A stretch of 6,600 bases of DNA from Eubacteriales bacterium (GTDB lineage: Bacteria > Bacillota > Clostridia > Acetivibrionales > STF1-152): contig JAQVNH010000062.1 in assembly GCA_028703215.1 (NCBI GenBank), positions 1 through 6,600 of the forward strand, given 5' to 3'. Shown here one piece after another: positions 1 to 6,110 of this stretch (its first letter is position 1; every line of letters begins with the position of its first letter). Below the pieces are notes generated by a model that searched no databases, was not told where the DNA came from, and worked only from the letters and a program-made list of their open reading frames with translations. A program made the position numbers and the translations under genes.

Positions 1-1236
1 TAAAAGGACAGGATGCTCCTTTATAACGTATTCGAGCACATCCCAGACTTCGGGTTTTACTCTTTCTATCATTCTTTTTGCGCTCTTTATGTTGTGAGCC
101 TGTCCATCCTGAACAAGCTTTTTGACAATAAGAGGCTTAAATAATTCAAGCGCCATTTCCTTCGGAAGTCCGCACTGGAAAATTTTTAGTTCAGGGCCGA
201 CAACTATGACCGAACGCCCTGAATAGTCAACACGTTTTCCCAGAAGATTCTGGCGGAAACGGCCTTGCTTTCCTTTGAGCATATCAGAAAGTGATTTCAG
301 CGGTCTGTTTCCAGGTCCTGTAACCGGTCTGCCCCTTCTTCCGTTGTCTATCAATGCATCTACAGCTTCCTGCAGCATCCTTTTTTCATTACGCACGATT
401 ATTTCGGGCGCGCCCAGATCCAAAAGTCTCTTCAGCCTGTTGTTTCTGTTTATTACTCTCCGGTAAAGGTCATTCAGATCCGAGGTGGCAAACCTGCCGC
501 CATCGAGTTGAACCATCGGGCGAAGATCCGGCGGGATAACGGGGATAACGTCGAGTACCATCCATTCGGGCAGATTGCCTGATTTATTGAATGCTTCTAC
601 GACTTCAAGCCTCTTTATGGTTCTAATCCTCTTTTGTCCGGTCGCATCGCTCAGCTGTCCCTTGAGTTCATCTGAAAGTTTTTCAAGGTCGATCTGCATT
701 AGGAGATCCTTGATCGCCTCCGCACCCATAGCAGCCCTGAAATAATACCCAAACTTGTCAACGCTGTCTCTGTATTCCTTTTCGTTAAGCACCTGTTTCG
801 GGGAAAGCGGCGTCTGGCCGGGATCGACTACAACATATGCGGCGAAATAAAGTATCTTCTCCAACGCTCTTGGAGACATGTCGAGAATAAGGCCCATTCT
901 GCTGGGAATACCCTTGAAATACCATATGTGAGAAACCGGAGCTGCAAGCTCTATGTGCCCCATTCTTTCTCTTCTGACCTTGGCGCGTGTGACTTCTACC
1001 CCGCACCTGTCGCAGACCAAGCCCTTGTATCTGATCCTCTTGTATTTTCCGCAATGGCATTCCCAGTCTTTTGAGGGACCGAAAATCCTTTCGCAAAAGA
1101 GTCCGTCACGCTCCGGCTTAAGCGTTCTATAGTTAATCGTCTCTGGCTTTTTCACTTCGCCCTTTGACCATTCTCTGATCTTCTCCGGAGATGCCAGACC
1201 TATTCCAATCGAATCAAAGTTGTTAAGTTCCAACAC
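1..1236 (-). CDS. rpoC: RNA polymerase beta' subunit, N-terminal part (partial, 3' end off the window)
   Basis: Catalytic beta' subunit of DNA-directed RNA polymerase, which pairs with beta to form the active-site cleft. The frame is open for 412 codons to the window edge, where it ends in KEHPVLL, just before the conserved NRAPTLHR block. The catalytic NADFDGD aspartates therefore lie outside. Visible parts in order: the N-terminal LASPEKIREWSKGEVKKPET segment; the clamp zinc site with Cys60, Cys62, Cys75 and Cys78; the VRRERMGHIELA block (about 87-97); LDGGRFATSDLNDLYRRVINR (about 244-263) leading into the sigma-binding clamp helices (about 253-300); and GRRGRPVTGPGNRPLKSLS with GKQGRFRQNLLGKRVDYSGR (about 299-341). 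The start is GTG at 1236. It matches the family N-terminus (M-L-E/D-x-N-N-F) and has GGAGGAG 8 bases upstream. rpoB ends 49 bases earlier with no terminator between, so the two are one transcript. No frameshift or missing residue is seen. Confidence 0.98.
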   Translation of the reverse strand, partial: MLELNNFDSIGIGLASPEKIREWSKGEVKKPETINYRTLKPERDGLFCERIFGPSKDWECHCGKYKRIRYKGLVCDRCGVEVTRAKVRRERMGHIELAAPVSHIWYFKGIPSRMGLILDMSPRALEKILYFAAYVVVDPGQTPLSPKQVLNEKEYRDSVDKFGYYFRAAMGAEAIKDLLMQIDLEKLSDELKGQLSDATGQKRIRTIKRLEVVEAFNKSGNLPEWMVLDVIPVIPPDLRPMVQLDGGRFATSDLNDLYRRVINRNNRLKRLLDLGAPEIIVRNEKRMLQEAVDALIDNGRRGRPVTGPGNRPLKSLSDMLKGKQGRFRQNLLGKRVDYSGRSVIVVGPELKIFQCGLPKEMALELFKPLIVKKLVQDGQAHNIKSAKRMIERVKPEVWDVLEYVIKEHPVLL

Positions 1237-1244
1237 GGCTTATT

Positions 1245-1251
1245 CTCCTCC
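1245..1251 (-). promoter_or_regulatory. Ribosome binding site fixing the GTG start of rpoC
   Basis: On the minus strand the bases read GGAGGAG, 8 bases before GTG at 1234-1236. A TTG codon follows immediately as codon 2. The strong Shine-Dalgarno and the family N-terminus both favour GTG as the initiator. The 49-base spacer after the rpoB stop holds no T-run hairpin. Confidence 0.85.
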
Positions 1252-1285
1252 ATCCCAAAAATTATCCTGAACATGAAAATCTTTT

Positions 1286-4200
1286 TTATTTATCCGAATC
1301 ATCCGGTATTTCACTGAAGATATCCTCCGGACCTTTTGACAATTCCTCAACAAGCTCTTCCACAAGACCGTCATCTATTTCGCTGTCGATATTCTCAAGA
1401 TCATCCTGATATTTATCTTCATCGGACACATCGGCCAGCTTGTCGTCCTCTTCCGGCGATTCGTCCGGATCATCTTCGTCTTCCCTGATGTCACGAAGCG
1501 GTATCCCTTTACTGCGGGTTTCCCCTCTGTATTCATCGTAATCATCATCAAAATCTCCCTTTTCCATTCCCTCAAGATTTATCCCGAGTCTTACGGTATC
1601 ATCATAGTTGTCTTCCTTGATCTGGATCTCCTCTTCTTCCTCGCTGTAAACCTTCACATCGAGAGCAAGACTCTGCAGCTCCTTTATCAATACCTTGAAA
1701 GATTCAGGTATTCCGGGCTCGGGAATATTTTCTCCCTTTACTATAGATTCGTATGTTTTCACTCTGCCAACCGCGTCATCTGATTTTACTGTCAGTATCT
1801 CCTGCAGAGTATAAGCAGCTCCATATGCTTCAAGCGCCCATACTTCCATTTCTCCGAATCTTTGTCCTCCAAACTGAGCTTTTCCTCCCAGAGGCTGCTG
1901 AGTGACAAGAGAGTAAGGCCCGGTCGATCTTGCATGGATTTTGTCATCCACAAGATGAGCAAGCTTCATCATGTACATATATCCCACTGTGACTTTGTTG
2001 TCGAATGGCTCTCCGGTTCTGCCGTCATACAGGATAGTTTTCCCGTCTTCAGGAAGTCCCGCCTTCTTAAGCGTATCGATAGTATCGTTTTCATTTGCGC
2101 CGTCAAATACCGGGGTCGCTATCTTCCAACCCAATACATGGGCGGCGTATCCAAGATGTGTTTCAAGCACCTGTCCGATATTCATACGCGACGGGACACC
2201 CAATGGGTTCAGCACGATTTCCAGCGGAGTTCCGTCAGGCATATAAGGCATATCCTCCTCAGGAAGTATCCTGGAGATAACACCCTTATTGCCGTGCCTG
2301 CCTGCCATTTTGTCTCCGACAGAGATCTTTCTCTTCTGCGCGATGTATACCCTGACCATCTGGTTTACCCCGGGACGAAGCTCATCGCCGTTTTCTCTTG
2401 AAAACACCTTTACATCTACCACGATGCCCTGTTCGCCGTGAGGAACTCTGAGAGAAGTATCCCTTACTTCCCTTATTTTCTCACCGAAAATCGCCCTTAA
2501 AAGACGGTCTTCCGCGGATGGCTCTGTTTCTCCCTTAGGAGTGACCTTGCCGACAAGAATGTCTCCGGCCATTACCTCAGCGCCGACTCTTACGATCCCT
2601 CTTTCATCAAGGTCTTTAAGCGACTCTTCGCTGACGTTATGGATCTCGCTTGTTATTTCTTCGGGTCCGAGCTTTGTATCGCGAGCTTCCGCTTCATATT
2701 CTTCAATATGTATCGATGTAAACACATCTTCTTTTACAAGTTTTTCGCTTATCAGTATTGCGTCTTCGTAGTTATAGCCTTCCCAAGTCATAAATCCTAT
2801 TAGTATATTTCTTCCGAGCGAGATCTCTCCCATGCTTGTTGAAGGACCGTCCGCTATAACCTGGCCCGCTTCAATGGCCTCGCCTTTTTTTACTATCGGA
2901 CGCTGATTTATGCAAGTTCCCTGGTTCGAGCGTATATATTTTGATAGCCTGTAAGGCTCCTTGCCCAGCTTTGTTTTTATAACGATTTCATCTGCGGATA
3001 CTTTGTCAACAATTCCCTTGCTCTTTGATAAAACGACGACTCCCGAATCGTATGCCGCCTTGTATTCCATCCCCGTTCCAATGATCGGAGATTCGGGTTT
3101 TATCAGAGGCACAGCCTGGCGCTGCATGTTCGAACCCATGAGCGCTCTGTTTGCGTCATCGTTCTCAAGGAATGGGATCATTGCCGTTGCAACCGAAACG
3201 AGCATTTTCGGAGAAACGTCCATATAATCGACATTTTTACTGTCTATTTCGAGGATGCGGTCTCTGTACCTTGCTCTGACTCTGTTTTCGACATACCAGT
3301 TTTGTTTATTCAAAGGTTCGTTTGCCTGAGCAATGTAAAATTCGTCCTCTTCATCAGCGGTAAGATAGTCTATTTTATCTGTAACAATAAGCTTCTTTTT
3401 ATCTATTCTCCTGTAAGGAGCTTCGATGAAGCCGTATTCGTTGATCCTGGCAAATGTGCTCAGTGAACCTATCAATCCGATGTTCGGACCTTCCGGAGTC
3501 TCTATGGGACACATTCTCCCGTAATGAGAATGATGGACGTCGCGAACTTCAAATCCAGCCCTCTCCCTGCTCAATCCGCCCGGTCCGAGAGCGCTCAGCC
3601 TTCTTTTGTGCGTTAGCTCGGCAAGCGGGTTTGTCTGATCCATAAACTGAGACAACTGGCTGCTTCCGAAAAATTCCTTTATAGCTGCAGCGACAGGTCT
3701 GATATTTATAAGATTCTGCGGGGTCACAATATCTATGTCCTGCGTCGTCATTTTTTCCTTTACCGACCGCTCCATCCTTGAAAGTCCGATCCGGAATTGA
3801 TTTTGCAGCAATTCGCCCACCGATCTGAGCCTTCTGTTTCCCAGATGGTCAATGTCATCGACATGTCCCATCCCGAAACTCAGATTTATGAGATAATTTA
3901 CAGATGCGACTATGCCTTCCGTGGTGTTATGCTTTGGCAGAAGATCAGCGCTTCTTTTCTTCAAAGCCTCCTTGATTTTCCCTTTATTGTTGTCGGCCTC
4001 TTTGATGATTTCCTGCAATATGTCAAATCTCACTCTTTCTTTGATCCCTAAGTCTGAAACGTCAAATTTCAGGGCTTTATTAAGATCGACAGTAAGATTT
4101 CCTATGACTTTAACATCCTTTTCTCCAGCCTTTACCAGCACTTCGTTGATCCCGGAGTCCTGGATCTTTGCGGCATTTTCCCTGCTTATTACGCTTCCCT

Positions 4201-5113
4201 TTTCAACGATCAGTTCGCCTGTTTCGGGATCGGCAATATTTTCCGCGGAAATACAATTGTTGATTCTCGTGGCAAGGGACAGTTTCTTTGTGAATTTGAA
4301 TCTTCCGACTTTTGCAAGATCATATCTCTTCGGATCAAAAAACAAATTTTTCAGCAAGGAATTAGCGTTGTCGACTGTCGGAGGTTCGCCCGGCCTTAAT
4401 CTTTTATATACTTCTATCAGGCCATCATCATGTGATTTTGTCGGGTCCTTTTGGAATGTGGCAAGCAAATTCTCATTTTCCCCCAGCAGGTCTGTTATTT
4501 GCGCATTCGTGCCAAACCCAAGCGCTCTGAGAAGTATCGTGACAGGAAGTTTTCTTGTCCTGTCGATTCGGACGTATATTACTCCGTTTGAGTCGGTTTC
4601 ATACTCAAGCCATGCACCTCTGTTGGGAATAACGGTAGCGGAATAAAGCTCTTTGCCTGTTTTGTCGATCTTCATCGCGTAATATATGCCGGAGGATCTC
4701 ACAAGCTGGCTTACTATAACTCTTTCAGCGCCGTTGATTATGAATGTTCCGGTATCCGTCATAAGCGGAAAATCACCCATGAATATGCTCTGCTCCTTGA
4801 TATCTCCCATTTCCACATTTATAAGCTGGACCTTTACTTTAAGAGGAGCGGCATAAGTCGTATCCCTCTCTTTACACTCCGGAACGGAATATTTGGGTTC
4901 CTCAAGGTTGTAGTCGATAAAATTCAGTTTTAATTTCCCCGTGAAATCCGTTATGGGAGAAACATCTTTAAAAACCTCTCTTAACCCTTCCTCGAGAAAG
5001 TTTTTGTAAGAGTCGATCTGGATATCGATCAGATTCGGTATGTCTAAAACCTCTTCGATTTTTGAATAACTTGTTCTGGTAATTTTTCCCGTAGTGACAG
5101 GATGTACCTTCAT
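1286..5113 (-). CDS. rpoB: RNA polymerase beta subunit, complete, with a long acidic C-terminal tail
   Basis: Beta subunit of RNA polymerase, 1275 residues. It forms one pincer of the enzyme, contributes to the active site and carries the rifamycin pocket. Landmarks: RpoB N-terminal block GDFPLMTDTGTFIINGAERV (about 114-132); rifampicin cluster I at about 483-510 (GSSQLSQFMDQ...THKRRLSALG); GYNYEDAILISE with acidic pair Glu783/Asp784 near the catalytic centre; GDKMAGRHGNKG with Lys935 and Lys943, equivalent to E. coli Lys1065/Lys1073; and the C-terminal GGQRFGEMEVWALEAYGAAYTLQE block (about 1082-1105) that contacts beta'. After the conserved KELQSLALDVKVYS (about 1144-1157) comes a tail of about 118 residues with 51 Asp/Glu and 12 Lys/Arg. 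B. subtilis RpoB, at about 1193 residues, has a shorter acidic tail. ATG at 5113 is preceded by GGGGTGAT, which fits extended anti-Shine-Dalgarno pairing. The stop is TAA at 1286-1288. The gene probably uses the promoter at 5488-5516 and continues into rpoC. Confidence 0.99.
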   Translation of the reverse strand: MKVHPVTTGKITRTSYSKIEEVLDIPNLIDIQIDSYKNFLEEGLREVFKDVSPITDFTGKLKLNFIDYNLEEPKYSVPECKERDTTYAAPLKVKVQLINVEMGDIKEQSIFMGDFPLMTDTGTFIINGAERVIVSQLVRSSGIYYAMKIDKTGKELYSATVIPNRGAWLEYETDSNGVIYVRIDRTRKLPVTILLRALGFGTNAQITDLLGENENLLATFQKDPTKSHDDGLIEVYKRLRPGEPPTVDNANSLLKNLFFDPKRYDLAKVGRFKFTKKLSLATRINNCISAENIADPETGELIVEKGSVISRENAAKIQDSGINEVLVKAGEKDVKVIGNLTVDLNKALKFDVSDLGIKERVRFDILQEIIKEADNNKGKIKEALKKRSADLLPKHNTTEGIVASVNYLINLSFGMGHVDDIDHLGNRRLRSVGELLQNQFRIGLSRMERSVKEKMTTQDIDIVTPQNLINIRPVAAAIKEFFGSSQLSQFMDQTNPLAELTHKRRLSALGPGGLSRERAGFEVRDVHHSHYGRMCPIETPEGPNIGLIGSLSTFARINEYGFIEAPYRRIDKKKLIVTDKIDYLTADEEDEFYIAQANEPLNKQNWYVENRVRARYRDRILEIDSKNVDYMDVSPKMLVSVATAMIPFLENDDANRALMGSNMQRQAVPLIKPESPIIGTGMEYKAAYDSGVVVLSKSKGIVDKVSADEIVIKTKLGKEPYRLSKYIRSNQGTCINQRPIVKKGEAIEAGQVIADGPSTSMGEISLGRNILIGFMTWEGYNYEDAILISEKLVKEDVFTSIHIEEYEAEARDTKLGPEEITSEIHNVSEESLKDLDERGIVRVGAEVMAGDILVGKVTPKGETEPSAEDRLLRAIFGEKIREVRDTSLRVPHGEQGIVVDVKVFSRENGDELRPGVNQMVRVYIAQKRKISVGDKMAGRHGNKGVISRILPEEDMPYMPDGTPLEIVLNPLGVPSRMNIGQVLETHLGYAAHVLGWKIATPVFDGANENDTIDTLKKAGLPEDGKTILYDGRTGEPFDNKVTVGYMYMMKLAHLVDDKIHARSTGPYSLVTQQPLGGKAQFGGQRFGEMEVWALEAYGAAYTLQEILTVKSDDAVGRVKTYESIVKGENIPEPGIPESFKVLIKELQSLALDVKVYSEEEEEIQIKEDNYDDTVRLGINLEGMEKGDFDDDYDEYRGETRSKGIPLRDIREDEDDPDESPEEDDKLADVSDEDKYQDDLENIDSEIDDGLVEELVEELSKGPEDIFSEIPDDSDK

Positions 5114-5481
5114 TTGAAATCACCCCATAAATTAATCTTCGTCATGCAACCTTACAATGCCAAACCCTGCCAAACCTTTGTTGCAAACCGCAGAGCAAAA
5201 CAACGGTTCATTTGGACATCTTGCACGGACAGTTATTTTGATTCTTGCATCGATTCCTGAACTTTGTGATTTGATCTCTCATTTATAGTTGATAGTCCTT
5301 TGAATATAATTAGGTGTTTCTTGCCCAATTGTTTTATGCAGCTGCGCATGGTATAATGCATTTGTAAAATCATTTGCCCGGAATCCCGGCTTTAGTCCTT
5401 CCGGTCCCAAAAGCACTTATATGTACGTTTTACGATATTTGTGCATAGTTTATTTTGTGCTTTCCGGTAACAATTACGCAG
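5114..5481 (-). promoter_or_regulatory. Long untranslated leader of the rpoBC transcript (inferred)
   Basis: About 368 bases separate the predicted transcription start (near 5481) from the rpoB ATG, with no gene that I can support. Hand-found pairings in the minus-strand RNA: AAAGCAC (5457-5463) with GTGCTTT (5410-5416), 7 bp closing a 40-base loop; CCGGAA (5399-5404) with TTCCGG (5378-5383), which competes with a local GCCGG/CCGG hairpin at 5376-5390; ATGCA/TGCAT around 5335-5361; AACCG/CGGTT around 5186-5208; and TGCAAC (5180-5185) with GTTGCA (5145-5150), just before the ribosome binding site. No hairpin is followed by a U-run, so a classical transcription attenuator is not evident. I do not recognise a known riboswitch or ribosomal-protein leader. 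Leader length depends on the inferred promoter. Confidence 0.55.
5158..5177 (-). repeat. Two tandem 10-base repeats just upstream of rpoB
   Basis: On the minus strand, GGTTTGGCA occurs twice with a 10-base period, differing only in the tenth base. Related copies flank the pair: GGTTTGCA at 5182-5189 and GGTTGCA at 5145-5151. The outer two can pair partly through TGCAAC/GTTGCA, which would put the tandem pair in a loop 30-65 bases before the rpoB start. Function is unknown and chance cannot be excluded for so short a repeat. Confidence 0.6.
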
Positions 5482-5487
5482 TTTTTT

Positions 5488-5516
5488 ATATTATCACAGC
5501 TCTGTCAATATGTCAA
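5488..5516 (-). promoter_or_regulatory. Strong sigma-A type promoter for rpoB-rpoC
   Basis: On the minus strand a perfect -35 TTGACA (5511-5516) is separated by exactly 17 bases from -10 TAATAT (5488-5493). A TG dinucleotide one base before the -10 (TGA, 5494-5496) makes an extended -10. The upstream stretch 5521-5540 is a run of A/T (ATTTTTATATAA), which could act as an UP element. Predicted start is near 5481. The site sits between the rplL terminator and rpoB, where an independent rpoBC promoter would be expected. Match quality makes chance unlikely, but the start is unmapped. Confidence 0.87.
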
Positions 5517-5595
5517 CCGATTATATAAAAATAGTCAATTTCTTTTCGGAAATTTAACTTCCTGTTTTTTTGGCGAAAGCATAAATCAGCACTCC

Positions 5596-5629
5596 AAAAA
5601 ATCACCGCTCCTCCGGGAGTGGTGATTTT
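5596..5629 (-). terminator. Intrinsic terminator after rplL
   Basis: In the minus-strand RNA, arms AAAATCACC (5621-5629) and GGTGATTTT (5598-5606) form a 9-bp stem. After an A/C mismatch, CTCC/GGAG adds 4 more pairs around a CGGA loop (5612-5615). Six U residues follow (5596-5601). It lies about 31 bases past the rplL stop and would end most rplJL transcripts before rpoB. Just past the U-run, GGAGTG (5590-5595) can pair with CACTCC in the hairpin's own 5' half (5616-5621). Confidence 0.9.
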
Positions 5630-5660
5630 CTGATTTGCTGAATATGTTCCATGTTAAAGA

Positions 5661-6053
5661 TTACTTAAGCTCTACAACTGCTCCGACTTCCTTCAGTTTT
5701 GCCGACATTGCATCCGCATCTTCCTTGGAAACAGCCTCTTTAACTGTGCTGGGAGCTCCATCAACGAGATCCTTCGCTTCTTTCAGTCCAAGACCGGTAA
5801 GTTCTCTTACGACCTTGATGACCTTGATTTTTTCGGGTCCGATTTCTTTGAGTACGACATCAAACTCTGTTTTTTCTTCTTCAACCGCCGCAACACCGTT
5901 ATCTGCTCCATTTGATGACGCAGCTGCCACAGCGACGGGTGCCGCTGCCGATACTCCAAATTCATCTTCAAGAGCTTTGACGAGTTCTGAAAGATCGAGT
6001 ACTGTTAATGCTTTGACTTCTTCAATTAATTTTGCTACTTTTTCACTTGCCAT
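5661..6053 (-). CDS. rplL: 50S ribosomal protein L7/L12
   Basis: Stalk protein of the large ribosomal subunit, present as several dimers on L10, which recruits and activates translation GTPases (IF2, EF-Tu, EF-G, RF3). It has 130 residues, slightly above the usual 120-125. Residues 1-33 are the N-terminal dimerisation and L10-binding domain (KLIEEVKALTVLDLSELVKALEDEFGV). About 34-58 is an Ala/Val/Gly-rich flexible hinge, somewhat long here, which accounts for the extra length. About 61-130 is the globular factor-binding domain with the hallmark TGLGLKEAKDLVDGAP. Factor-contact residues known from E. coli (Val66, Ile69, Lys70, Arg73, Lys84) correspond to Ile76, Ile79, Lys80, Arg83 and Lys94. 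ATG at 6053 has GGAGGG 8 bases upstream. The gene follows rplJ by 57 bases, consistent with co-transcription and a separate, strong ribosome binding site supporting its higher copy number. Confidence 0.98.
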   Translation of the reverse strand: MASEKVAKLIEEVKALTVLDLSELVKALEDEFGVSAAAPVAVAAASSNGADNGVAAVEEEKTEFDVVLKEIGPEKIKVIKVVRELTGLGLKEAKDLVDGAPSTVKEAVSKEDADAMSAKLKEVGAVVELK

Positions 6054-6061
6054 TGTTATAT

Positions 6062-6067
6062 CCCTCC
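6062..6067 (-). promoter_or_regulatory. Strong ribosome binding site of rplL
   Basis: Minus-strand GGAGGG lies 8 bases before the rplL ATG, inside the 57-base rplJ-rplL spacer. It fixes the start and fits the need to make several L7/L12 per L10. The rest of the spacer is A/T-rich with no terminator. Confidence 0.85.
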
Positions 6068-6110
6068 GTATATTATTCTTTAAAGTTTTTTACAGCAATT
6101 TTCGTTCGTG

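Noticed and set aside
785..1096. Minus-strand frame of 103 codons inside rpoC
   Set aside because: It overlaps the zinc-binding region of RpoC in another frame. The RpoC frame itself is clearly coding.
1237..1285. Possible terminator or promoter between rpoB and rpoC
   Set aside because: The 49 bases hold a ribosome binding site and A-rich sequence but no stable hairpin with a U-run and no promoter pair.
1862..2401. Plus-strand open frame of 179 codons opposite rpoB
   Set aside because: Antisense shadow of the highly conserved C-terminal half of RpoB, with no family features.
3912..4646. Plus-strand open frame of 244 codons opposite rpoB
   Set aside because: It is fully antisense to conserved rpoB codons and has no recognisable domain. 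It arises from the codon bias of the real gene.
6070..6098. Promoter-like TTGCTG-17-TAATAT in the rplJ-rplL spacer (minus strand)
   Set aside because: Transcription would start near 6063, inside the rplL Shine-Dalgarno, giving a message without a usable ribosome binding site. Likely chance in A/T-rich sequence.
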